From the NCBI GenBank assembly GCA_013398015.1, contig VZRR01003267.1, positions 240,794-304,793 of the forward strand: a DNA stretch of 64,000 bases, read 5' to 3'. This DNA comes from Oreocharis arfaki. Taxonomy: Eukaryota > Chordata > Aves > Passeriformes > Paramythiidae. The notes under the pieces are model-generated. The model ran no database searches and was not told the DNA's origin. It was given only the letters and a program-made list of their open reading frames with translations. Below, piece after piece: positions 49,831-60,130 of the stretch; position 1 is the first letter of the stretch, and each line of letters starts with the position of its first letter. Made by a program: the position numbers and the translations under genes.

Positions 49831-50089
49831 TATTATTAGAACCCGCTTCTAAAGAGAGGCCTCCAAAATCACTGTACATGAACCGACTGGCGTTACAGGC
49901 ACGATTCTCCTGCAGCTTCACCCTGCAAAGCCCGTGGCTGATACAAACACACCTCTGCTGCCCTTCTTACGTACCTGATTCTGTCCCCGTGGGCTGGGCT
50001 ACAGGGGCAGGCCCAGAAACAGGATTAAGAACCTCATTTCAGGATGGAGCTGAAAAATGTCCTTCAGCCACCCATTTTATTCAACATAA

Positions 50090-50330
50090 TTTAATAGCAA
50101 ACACAAACTAACGAAGTTAGAGGTGAAATATAATAGCAGGAACCCCATAAAAAGTAACCTAATCTGTAAGATAAATAGACAACACTTTAGCCTGGGGAGA
50201 TAGCAAATAAAAGGGAAATATGAGCAGAGCCATTCTCAATTCGTAACTAACTTTAAAGAGAAATAATGAAGATGAGTTCTCCAACTTTTAATGCCCTAAG
50301 ATTCTTCTCCACAAAAAAATAAAAAAAGCA
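50090..50330. promoter_or_regulatory. Candidate conserved non-coding element
   Basis: AT-rich, non-repetitive, with CATAATTTAATAG, TAACTAACTTTAAAG and similar words, and no open frame or splice pattern. Weaker than the blocks at 49.5 and 54.6 kb. Confidence 0.25.
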
Positions 50331-50639
50331 TCTTTAATGTTTTCCTCATACATTGGGTGTCCCCAGCCAAATGTCCTGGATCATTCCCACACAAAGAGAC
50401 ATCCGTCAGAAAGGGAAATGATTTGGAGAAACCCTACTGCAATTCCTGATGGACAAGGAGACACCAGGGATGGAGCTGTTCATGCTGGTGGAGCCTCTTG
50501 GTTGCCTTCAGTGGCCGCCTCCCACTGCCTTGTTTTGGGTGCACAACTCTGAGCACCCACTCCCTTCATGGTGGCATTAGTCTGACGTTTATTATTTTAA
50601 GGGGTTTTAGCCATTTTTTTTTGTCAGTGCCTACTTTGA

Positions 50640-50770
50640 CTTCAAAGGCTGGGATTTTCCAAGCAGCCTACTGCATTTAGGCACCTAAATCCCATTGAGT
50701 TTCAAGTGTGTATCAGCCCTTAGGCTCCTTGGCAAATCCTTGCTGAGTTCCTAAGGGCTCATTGGCAGCC
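50640..50770. repeat. Possible ancient amniote interspersed repeat
   Basis: Contains 'gggattttccaa' followed by 'ttaggcacctaaatcccatt' and 'gagtttcaa', wording I associate with an old repeat common in turtles and crocodilians. Its family is not certain to me and no terminal structure can be seen. Confidence 0.4.
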
Positions 50771-52734
50771 CCTGTTCTGCTGCTGGATTTACACAGATAC
50801 CTCTGTACCAGCAGGAGCTCACTTCTTCACTAGAGCAGTCTCTGTTTAAAAACCTCTTCCTAAATTATGGAACAAACTGGAAAAGACCACCTCTGATGGC
50901 TAATTTTTTGTGAGATATACCTGTAAAGGATGTTATATCATCTCCTTGGGTTATAGGAAAAAACCCTTGTCTGAACTTCAGAGACAAAATGCTCCTAATT
51001 CCAGCTCTTGACCCTCTGGGGAAAATCTCCTATTTGGTGTAGGAAGGGTCAACCCCACCATATCTCCCACTGACTCTGATACCCACTGTGTCTCCAACCC
51101 CCTTTTAGAGCACCAGGAAGGATCTGTACAGGAGGAACAAAAAATCAGCAGAATTAATCCATTTGCTTTGCTGTTTGGGAATGTCCCAACCCAAAAGGAA
51201 AGAGCCCAGAGAGCAGTCAAGCTGGCAGTGAGATGGGTACAGAGGGTACCTCTGAAAATGCTGTCTCAAAGAGTGGGAATCATTGCAACAGCCTTTTCAA
51301 ATAGTAGTGGGAAAATAAATCCCTTATCAGGTGATTTCTGGTCACTGATCAAGCACCGATTTCTTACCTAGCAGAAAACAGATTCAGGGTCTCCATGGCA
51401 GATTTCCTGAGATAACAATTGTCTTTTTGTTGAGTCCATACTGCAAACAGCATGACAGGACCCAGTCCAGCACTACTGAGCCCCAGGTTTCCTAGGCACT
51501 ACCATGATGGCATCAATTAGCAAGGGAAGTTAGACTCCAAATACTTCTTATTCATTGCGTTGCTGGTTCTGAATTAAAGTGTTCCACTGAAAACCAAGAC
51601 TCTGTTCCTTAAGTATTTCAGCCAATGGTGATTTAGTAACAGTGCCAGACCTCAGCATTGTCTTTGATATTCCTATTTTTATGTAGATAAATGGAGTCAT
51701 CCTTCTTCCTGTTTTGTAGCACTAAGAACCAAACCTGAACCCTCATAAGTGGAGTTTGGTTTATGCTGTCAGCACAGGAGGGAACCAAACCCATTACAGG
51801 TACAGGTAAGTGGGTTTTCTGCAGGTCAGCAGGGGAGGATGAGAGCTTGGGAGCCAGAAGGAAAAGGACAGATCCAGAGGGGAATAGCTGGACAGGGGAG
51901 AGGGACCCCTTAGTTCATGAATCCCTTAGTGGGCAGACAGCCCTTCAGAAATCACCTCCAAAACTGATGGCTCTGATTTGGGTCATACCCTCCCTGCAGA
52001 CGACACTGGGACTAGGGGATAGGACAAGAGTTTTGGCTGTTCTGCTTGTTTTCCCCCACCCATCCATCCCAAGCACCCATTTACTGGTGGCCTTTACCAG
52101 CCCGCGGTGCAGCCACCACCTTGGAGGCACCGGCAGCCCTGGGAGGTGGTGGAGCGCCTGCAGGGTGATGCTCCCGCTGGAAGGATGTCCATCCCACAAG
52201 GACAGGGACGCGTGACACTCGGAGCCGCGTGCCACGAGGTGGCACCATGTCCCTGCTAACCCGCACGGCGGGGTCACCTCTGCAGCCCCGCAGCCGCTGC
52301 AGCACCCTGCTCACCTGGCAGGCTGCTGAAATCCTCCCACCGAGATTTTGGGGGGTGTTTAAATAGCTCTTTTTTTTTTTTTTTTACAGCCCTGCCTTCT
52401 GTAAGACCCAGCTGCGGCAGGAGGTGGTGCCCTGTCCTATGGAACATCCTTGCAGTGGGACCACTCACCTGTGAGAGCCCCCTGCATCTCCTGGGGACAT
52501 CTGGTCACCTGGCAGCGCAGGCACGAGGTTTGCAGGGTGGTGGTGCCATCTCCCGCTGGTCACAGCTCTCCTCAGGGGGGCCTGGGCTCCTGTCCCTGTT
52601 TGTTGGCACTGGGAGAGGTGTCAGGGATGGTTGTGCCTGGCTGGTGTGCCTGACCTGGCCGTGGGCACTGGCTGTGCCCCCACCCCCCAGGGACCTGCAG
52701 GCAGGAGAGCTCATTTCTCACACAGAGCTCACTC
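50771..52734. other. Intergenic DNA; no gene seen
   Basis: Mixed composition. A T-run lies at 52,369-52,386 and a GC-rich patch at 52,100-52,320. Open frames such as 51,763-52,215 show no recognisable product. Confidence 0.5.
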
Positions 52735-52825
52735 ATCAAATCATGGAATTCTTAATTTGGCAAAGACCTTTAAGCTCATCAAGTCCAGCCATTAACCCAG
52801 CACTAAGCCATGCCTGTAAGTCAGT
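52735..52825 (-). mobile_element. CR1 LINE 3' fragment
   Basis: Reverse complement of a CR1 3' region: 'aatcatggaattcttaattt', then 'aaagacctttaagctcatca', 'agtccagccattaacccag' and 'cactaagccatg'. 5'-truncated and diverged. Confidence 0.85.
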
Positions 52826-54499
52826 GAAAAAGGGAAAGCTGTGCACCAGTATCTTTACCTTGAAGTATCAAACATTTAGCATTATTCTGACATTCTAGGA
52901 GGGGTTCAGGTGAGCCTATATCCCTGAGGAACTTTAAACTACATGCCTTGGCATGTTCAGATCACCTACATCTTAGAAGCACCAGTGCAGTAAAGAGATG
53001 CAGTGGGTGACAGCCCCGAAAACAAAGAACTTGCCCAGCCCCTGGTTAGTGCCTTGATTAGGCTCCTGAGCTCCTAAATGTTGAATTTCCTCAGTCTAAC
53101 CCGGTTCTTGGGGTCCTTCAGCAAAGCCCTGCAGCTTAATGCCCTGTTCTTCTCAGGGGGGTTGACCCCCAGGACCTGTCTTTCCCCACCACACTGCCCT
53201 GAGCTCTACTGACACAGACCTAATGCTGGCCCCCGTGGGACTGACTGCTCAGGTGCTCCGTGGGAAGCAAGGTGACTGCTGCACCCAGGTCTGCTTTAGT
53301 GAAGGAAACACAAGTGCAAGCCACAGGGACCTATTAAATGAAAATTCCCCAGTGGATGAGGGGTTTTGCACATGCCGAGGGAGCTCCAACAGCTCCTTCT
53401 GCTCTTGCTTTAGAGGATGGAGCACCCAGCCAAAAAAACCTGTACTTCTTTCTGAAGAGGAAGCAGAGGGAGCCGCTCAAAGGGAGCTCTCCTGCCTGGG
53501 TTCGCTGTCCCTGGTGGTGTGCTCAGAGCAGTGATAGAGAGCCTGGAAATGCCTGCATTATTCCTGACACAATGCTTCGCGGCTGAACAATACATTTGCC
53601 AATTCAATTTATTCAAACAAGTTCCTTGGGAAGGCAGCAAAGCAAATCCAGGTGGCAATTACCGAATTCAGGCTCTGCCCCGAACTTGGGGAAACAAAGG
53701 GGCAAGATATGAGGGAAATAGCAAGTTCTGCTGGAAATCCCACAACGGCAGAATCCTCAGAGCTTTTAATCATGTGCTTGCTGGTATTCACCTGAAAAAA
53801 CCCCTGTGTCGTTGGGCAAGGAGACAGAGCAGCGTTGCAATTGCTCTGCTGTAGCACTTAGCACTTTGGAATATCTCTGCTATGAAAATTAAACGCTGGT
53901 TTGTTTTCTTTTGAAAGCACAGCAGTACTTGGGCTCCACGGCCTGTCGCAGTGACGTGTAATTGAAGAACGAGTGCATTCAGGAGCTCCCAAGACTGACA
54001 GTGCTGCCAGTCCCGCTGTGTTCCACGCTGTCAGGCAGGGTGGAGGCTGCCTACAAGCTAAGATGAACTATCCAACCAGTTCAGAGCTTGGTTAAACAAC
54101 TCCAGCCATGTGCTGAGCCTCAGCACGTCCCAGTCCCCCTTTCCCAGTATATCAGCACAGATACAAGCCCATAGCCCAAGGCTGGTCCCTGTATCCAGGA
54201 CACAGCTCCTGGATGGCTGGAGGGGAGAAAAAAAACCTGCCAGGAACCTCCACTTTGGCTCTGGGTGTGCAAGAAGGAAACTTCTGTTGCAGACCCACAG
54301 CTATAGAAAATTTCCTCTCACCAGACCCTGCAAACCCCACAGCCTCAGCTTCCCATACCCCATTCACAGTCAGGGGCTGAGCCCCCCGGATCATGCTTCA
54401 TCTCCTCATCCCACTCCATCCCTCACAGCGAGCTCCAGGGCCGCTGTAGCTGCTCTCCCAGGAAAGCAGTTACACCAGGGGTGAATTTGGCCCCAGATG
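52826..54499. other. Intergenic DNA; no gene seen
   Basis: No recognisable gene, RNA or repeat. Open frames on both strands around 53,220-53,860 overlap each other and lack domain features. Confidence 0.5.
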
Positions 54500-54830
54500 T
54501 AGAATTAGGTTAAGCCAAAAGGTGGCAGCATCTTATTCAGTATCGATTTTGCATGAATATTTCTCCTATTAGCCATTTTTCTTTCGAATTGTAGAATGTA
54601 AGTTTGTAAATTAAAGAGGTGGAGAGTAAATGTATTGCAACCCCTGGCAAATTGATATTTTTGCAGCAGCAGTAAACTTTTTCTGATGACAGATAATTGA
54701 AGGGAGCAAGCGTCAGATAAAATTCATAAAGATTTGGACCTACTGGAACAAGACAAATGATATTTAATGTTCAGAGTTGTAAAGTAATTACCCTGGGTTC
54801 CAATATAATAAATAAAGACAGGGTAAATGG
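54500..54830. promoter_or_regulatory. Candidate conserved non-coding element
   Basis: A sharply bounded AT-rich block between GC-rich flanks. It has homeodomain-like and GATA-like words (GATAATTGAAG, TCAGATAAAATTC, TTCGAATTG, AAATTGATA), and no repeat signature or coding frame. Typical look of deeply conserved enhancers near homeobox genes; conservation itself cannot be judged here. Confidence 0.4.
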
Positions 54831-54850
54831 AGTTTGGCTGACCAGGTGCC

Positions 54851-55849
54851 TTGGAGGTAGCACTGTGCAAGGCCCTGCAGCAGCCGGGGGGATGGAAAGG
54901 TGACAGCTCCCTCAGTACAGGGGAGTGCCTCGGGTTGGTGTCACCCCAGAAATGCCCTTTCTCAGGGGAGGAAGGAAGGAGCTGCCTCCCGTGCCTGCAG
55001 CAGAGCCCTGCATCTCCAAACCCAGATGCTGGGTGTGCAGGGAGCCATCACCACCCACAGCCCTTCTGCGTTTCCAAAGGCAAAGGAGCCTTTGGATACC
55101 CATCCATGCCTCTCAGGAGAGGCCTGGTGCAGGTTCTCCAGCAAACCCACAGCCTCCTGTTCTCCCTCTCCAGCCAGCAGACGTTGGTCTCTTCCCCCAG
55201 CACCCAAGAGAGCAGCTGGCAGCTAAAAAAGAGGAAGGTGACCCTTTCCCTGAGGTGGTCACTGCCCTTTAGCCAGGGAAAACTGAGCCCTGGGGTGATG
55301 GGCATCCCAGCCAGAGCTTGTTGTCCTTCCTGTGCAGCAGCAGCACACCTCAGAGGGACATCAGAGAGAGACTGCAACACCCAAAACCAGAAGATACCGG
55401 CCCTCACCCAGCTGCAACTCCGTTTCCATCAGCTGGGAAAGAGCAGGAGATCCTTCTCGTATAGTGAGGAACCACCTTGTCTCCCCTTTTATAGCCCTGC
55501 CTCCATCAGCCCTGTGATGGAACCTTGGCCTGGCAGGGCTTGTTCATGGCATGTAGCACCTCACTGTGCTTCCAGGCACGTCCAGACCTCACACACGAGA
55601 AAAAAAAAAAAAAAGAAAAAGGTGGCAGAGCCATATCCTACTATTTTTTTCAAAGCAGGATGTCAGTGCAAGCTTCCCTGGCAAAATAAGTGCATCACTA
55701 AAATGCTTTTAATGCAGGCAGCATCAGTGGCTGCTTGGCAGCACATGCCAAGTGCCCCAATGGTCAGGAAGAAAACATGCTCAAGCACACGCCGAGCTGG
55801 GAGGTCCCAACCCAGCCCTTCTTCAGGGCTCCTCAAACACCACCCCTGA
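54851..55849 (+). other. Long anonymous open frame, probably non-coding
   Basis: 332 codons remain open, but the frame starts at a TTG, has low-complexity Ser/Pro/Gln composition, and passes through a long A-run at about 55,600-55,620 that would encode polylysine. No domain, signal peptide or splice context is recognisable. More likely chance or part of a non-coding transcript than a gene. Confidence 0.25.
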
Positions 55850-55929
55850 GCAGCTGCTGGGAAACCGTGAGCCAACAACAGGCCTTGTTTCTGCTCCACC
55901 ACCAGTTCTCTACTGCTAATGCGCCTCTG

Positions 55930-56175
55930 CCCCTTTGAAGAAGTTGCTTAGAAATTCAGCAGCAATTATGCAAGCTTTAGTATTAAAAAATGCACATGGA
56001 TCTGAAAGCAAATATGAAGCTGCTGCTGCTGTAACGCTAGCTTTAAGCTGTCTACAGTCCCTAGAAATTCTCAGTGGGATGTTTGAGAAGGATGTATATG
56101 TGTTGACAACATTAAATGATCCATGGCTCAAGGACAGAATTGAAACCATACATCTCCTTCATACAGGCGCTGATC
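55930..56175 (+). promoter_or_regulatory. Candidate conserved element with a protein-like open frame
   Basis: A non-repetitive AT-rich block that stays open in one plus frame for about 80 codons (from 55,935, a TTG start), reading for example EILSGMFEKDVYVLTTLNDP. Composition changes abruptly at about 56,200 to GC-rich sequence. It could be a conserved non-coding element, an exon of an unknown gene (an acceptor-like CCCCTTTGAAG precedes it, but no good donor follows), or a decayed mobile-element gene. I cannot decide. Confidence 0.3.
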
Positions 56176-57079
56176 ACTGGGAGAGTGTTTTTCTTGAACT
56201 AACCACGGAAGGCCAGGCACCTCGTCCTCCCCAGAAAGGCAGGGGTGGCTCGGGGAACAGAAGGTGCACACACGCTCCTGCCGCATTCCCGGCGTGTAAC
56301 AGAGCTCCAGTGAAAAGGGGGAGACACATGGACGCCATCGGCAGGAGAAATGTTATTGTGGCTGCACCATCTTTGGGGGAAATTGAGCGTGTCACTCCGG
56401 TGCATCACCCTCTTCTCATCACCTCCCAAAGAGGCAGCGCCGCTCGCACACGGCCGCGCAACATCTGGCGGGAGGGCGAGGAGGGGCAGGGTGCTGCGAG
56501 ATTCACCGGGGTGAAGATTGGCCCGCTCTGCAGTACGAGCCCCAGAGCACAGCCCCGGGTGCCCCTGTGCCACCCCTGGCACTGCAGCGAGAGGAGAGCC
56601 CCCAGCAGCGAGTGCTGAGAGCTCTCGAAAGCTGCAGCCTTTTCTAGACGTGGAATTCTCAAGGACAAGGAAAAACTGGCAGACAACGGGGAGGATTAGG
56701 TGGTTCCCCGAGGAACACAAGAAACGCTGTAAGACTGTGTCGTTGCCCATTTCAGTGGGGTGATTAGGCAGTATTTGATGCTGGGAGGATGATTTCTATT
56801 AGGCAATTTTGTGAGCCTTAGCCCGGCTATTAGCAGTAGGTGGTGGGAAGTCCTGTTTGCCTGGATGCAACAAAACCAAACTCCTCCAGACTGCAGTGCC
56901 CAAAACCCAGGCCTGCCGTGGCCAGCACCCTGCCCCAGGGAAGCACTCTCATTGCTCTCCCTTCAAAAGCTGGTTGCTGGTGCTTTCTGGTTCTTGCTGC
57001 TTTTCTGTGAGCTGCTTGGGGGAGAACCTCCCTCCCTGGCTCTGCTGCTACTCCAACCCCATCTCCCTGGTCCCTGACT
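56176..57079. other. Intergenic GC-rich DNA; no gene seen
   Basis: GC-rich with scattered CpGs at 56,400-56,600. Overlapping frames on both strands are explained by composition. Confidence 0.45.
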
Positions 57080-57330
57080 CAGGTACTGGTTTCCATCATT
57101 TCAACTATTACCAAACTAAAGGGTATTTCTTTGCTCCCTCGTTTATGCAGAATGTTTATTTAATAGGCTGGCCAGCTTCAATTAGGTCTGTGATTACTCA
57201 CAGATGACAGCTCCAGCATAACAATGTTTACTCTCAAACTCCATCTCCAAGTATAGCCTGTGATATATTTAAGGAGAAGGTATAAAACCATTAATGTTGA
57301 AATAGCTTTACCTGTGGCAGTGAAGTTTCT
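57080..57330. promoter_or_regulatory. Candidate conserved non-coding element
   Basis: AT-rich block with words such as TTTATTTAATAGG, CTTCAATTAGG, AACCATTAATG and TGATATATTTAAGG, and no repeat or coding features. Same style as the blocks at 49.5 and 54.6 kb. Confidence 0.35.
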
Positions 57331-58199
57331 CTAACAGCTGGCAACTGGGTAAAAATGTGCTGGGGTTATCAGCCCCCTTCAGCCAGATGTTCAGTTACCC
57401 TACTGAAAACCTCATGTGGCTGAGTTGTCCAGATGTCTTCGCCTCATTGCTGACACGTGGAACTCCTTGCTACGGGACCTGTATTGTCTAAAATAATGTT
57501 TATTAGCTCTAAGTGCATTTTCATTTGTTCGTGCAGCATCAGCGCTGGTGGCTGGAAGTGAAATGCAGCATCTTTGAGTCAGGTGTGCCCCTGAGATGCT
57601 TGGGGTGCATTGGCAGGAAGGTGTGTCACAAAAGGAATATCCAAAGCCGCCACCTCAATGTGGTTCTACTTCTCAGGAAATGCCAGTGAGAGTTCCTACT
57701 CTCCGTGGCTCTGGAAGCTGCATTTTTAGAGAGAGTCTGTGTCTTTGTCAGGGGCCCAGCCTGGGTGCCCTGACAAGTTTGGTACCCAAACCTTTAGCTG
57801 GGTGAGAGTTACAGAGCTAGGGAGTGGGGAGAGGGGGCTCTGGGGTGGCTCAGAGGCAGAGGATGGGCCTCCCCCCTCCCACCACCCTCTGTCCATCCAG
57901 GGGGGCTGGGCTGGCTGTTCAAAGCAGTCCCAAGGAGAGTCCTGCCTCTCTTGTAGTATCTTATAGCAAAAAACAGCTTCCATACATCCCCGCGGGTTAA
58001 TCAGCTGCTTGGAGACTAATTAGTGCCAAATGCTCTTATCAAGAAGGCGCAGCTGGGTGCAAAGCCAGGCACTGCAATGTCTGGGATGTCCACCCCTTGC
58101 CCAGGACACAGCCTGGTCCTTCCAGACCAATGGTGATGACCCCGGCCTGGCCATCGCCCTGGAGAGGGAATTGGCAGCAGAGGTTTAGGAGGGATAGGA
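57331..58199. other. Intergenic DNA; no gene seen
   Basis: Short open frames only; no recognised repeat or RNA. Bases 57,980-58,040 have an ATTAATC/CTAATTAG cluster that may belong with the neighbouring candidate regulatory blocks. Confidence 0.45.
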
Positions 58200-58520
58200 A
58201 ACTTTCTGGCTTTAATTCACTGAACTCTTTTGTTTCAACCACATTTAATATCTTAGAAATTACGAGTCACAGGGACCTGGGTGAGCCGAAGGAGAAGGCG
58301 TGATCTGTGAGGCCAATTAAGAGGCCGATGGCACATAGTGAAACGGGAGCCCCTCAGGGGAGGCCAAGGTTACATAAATAAGTGTGTGAAGGAGCTGCAC
58401 TGAATCTGCAGACACTCAGCCACTAGTGATGCCCCTCTGAATCTGGGAAAATTAAATATAAATAATAAATGTTTAACCACACAGCAAATAAATACAATGA
58501 GGCACCTTTAAAAATTATAC
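58200..58520. promoter_or_regulatory. Candidate conserved non-coding stretch, weak
   Basis: Alternating AT-rich words (CTTTAATTCACTG, GGCCAATTAAGAGG, TTAAATATAAATAATAAATG) in an otherwise GC-moderate desert, non-repetitive and non-coding. Lower confidence because the AT words are interrupted by ordinary sequence. Confidence 0.22.
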
Positions 58521-59929
58521 TAATAAACAGCAAGATGTTGTCCTTCTGCCCAGGGTGGCTGAGCATCTTCAGCATATTGGAGACAAAGAGCACAAAAGAG
58601 GGGGTTGTGTTTAGGGGGGCCTGCTCAGCTGGGTTGTCTTCACCCCTAATCTGCCATCCCTGTGTAGAACCCTGGGACAGCATGGAATAAAACACCCAGC
58701 AAAACTGGAAATAAAATAGTGCCAAGCTCAGCCAGTGAATGTCAGGGCCTCCAGACCAGAAGCAGCTCACCTTTGCCTGCGTGATCATAATAGGCTTCTC
58801 CTGGGCGCCTGGGAGCAGGATTAGGGCTTGGTTCTCAGAGGAGAAGCCCAGAGGCTCCTCGTGATGTTACAAATGTTCAACGTGAGCTGCGAGGTCCCCA
58901 GAATGGCTCTGTGTCAGCACTCACTTTACAAAAAGAGCTCTGCTTCTCGGCTTCCCTGCTTTTACTGCTTTCTGGGAAGAAGGGGAAAAATGAAATGGAG
59001 ATATAAAAAATAAAGGGGTCATTTATAGTTAAGCACATTAGGATGGGAGCGAGAGAATAAAGCGGTGAGAATGGCTCAGCCGGGGGCCTACAGGGACTTG
59101 TTCTCTGGTACTGGCACGGTCTTTACTAGGTCGCTTGAACCTTTTGCACTCTGCTGCAGAGCTCAGACCTGGGCTATATATCAGCAGGCTTGCCATGGTG
59201 TGCGGTGGAAAAGCCCGTGACTCTCCTTAAGCCCCGCTCGTGCCAGGAGTTTCAGTTCATGGGTGACTTTTGTAGGTGGCCAAAGCAGCCAGCCCAAGCC
59301 TGGGGGGTGCAGCAGAGGGTGTGGGTTAAGTGTGGATCAATTCCCTTTCCTGCGATGTAATTTCATTTCTCCCCAAATTCTGCAGGGAAGGAGCAGGGCA
59401 AAAGACCTTCCTTGCTGTGATTAAACATTCCTGGGCAGTTTAATTACAGCCTTTGTCTACTTAAACACTTGCACAATAAACCCACAGAGAGCTGCCATCC
59501 CACTATACTTAGTTACCAATTTCTTTTCTTCCCAGCCCTTGAGATTTGGTTTCCCATTTACTAGAGGTCACTGGAGCCAAACTCTCCATGGGGCTACTCT
59601 GGCTGTCACCAGGGAGCTTGTGCCAGAACAAGATGTGTCCCTCAAGTCAGATTGACTCAGTGGCAGTTGACACTGGTATTTGGGGTTCTTTAGACCTCTG
59701 GGCTCTGTTCACATCTGGTTTTGATGAGCCCCCATGTCTGCGCTGAGCCCCCACATCTCAGCAGTCTCTAATTGCTTCAGATTTCCACTCAGGAGCGACT
59801 GTTCCTGCTCATGGCAAAAGCCGGGTCCTGGATACGCCACCACATCTAGGAAGCACCTGATTCCAGTGACAAATGCAGCACCCAGAGCTCAGTGCTGCTT
59901 TTGACACACGAGCACAGACATAAATATTC
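58521..59929. other. Intergenic DNA; no gene seen
   Basis: No recognisable gene or mobile element. The part at 59,340-59,540 is AT-richer and might extend the regulatory series. Confidence 0.45.
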
Positions 59930-60130
59930 TCCAGCCTTTACATCCTTTCTCCATTTTAACTCATGCCTTCATTAGACTAATTTGTTTCCAGGTTGGAGGA
60001 TGAATAATGAGCCTCAGCCTATGGATGCATAATTAAATTTTGATAGTGAATGTTTTTATCTAACCTTGTTTTCATTATTATCCTCAGTACTTGAATTACA
60101 AGTTAGAGATTTAGGGCTGCAGGTTTGCCT
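59930..60130. promoter_or_regulatory. Candidate conserved non-coding element
   Basis: AT-rich, motif-dense block: ATTAGACTAATTTG, GGATGAATAATGAG, TGCATAATTAAATTTTG, and GAATTACAAG near its end. POU/homeodomain-like words cluster without repetition. No coding frame. Confidence 0.35.
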
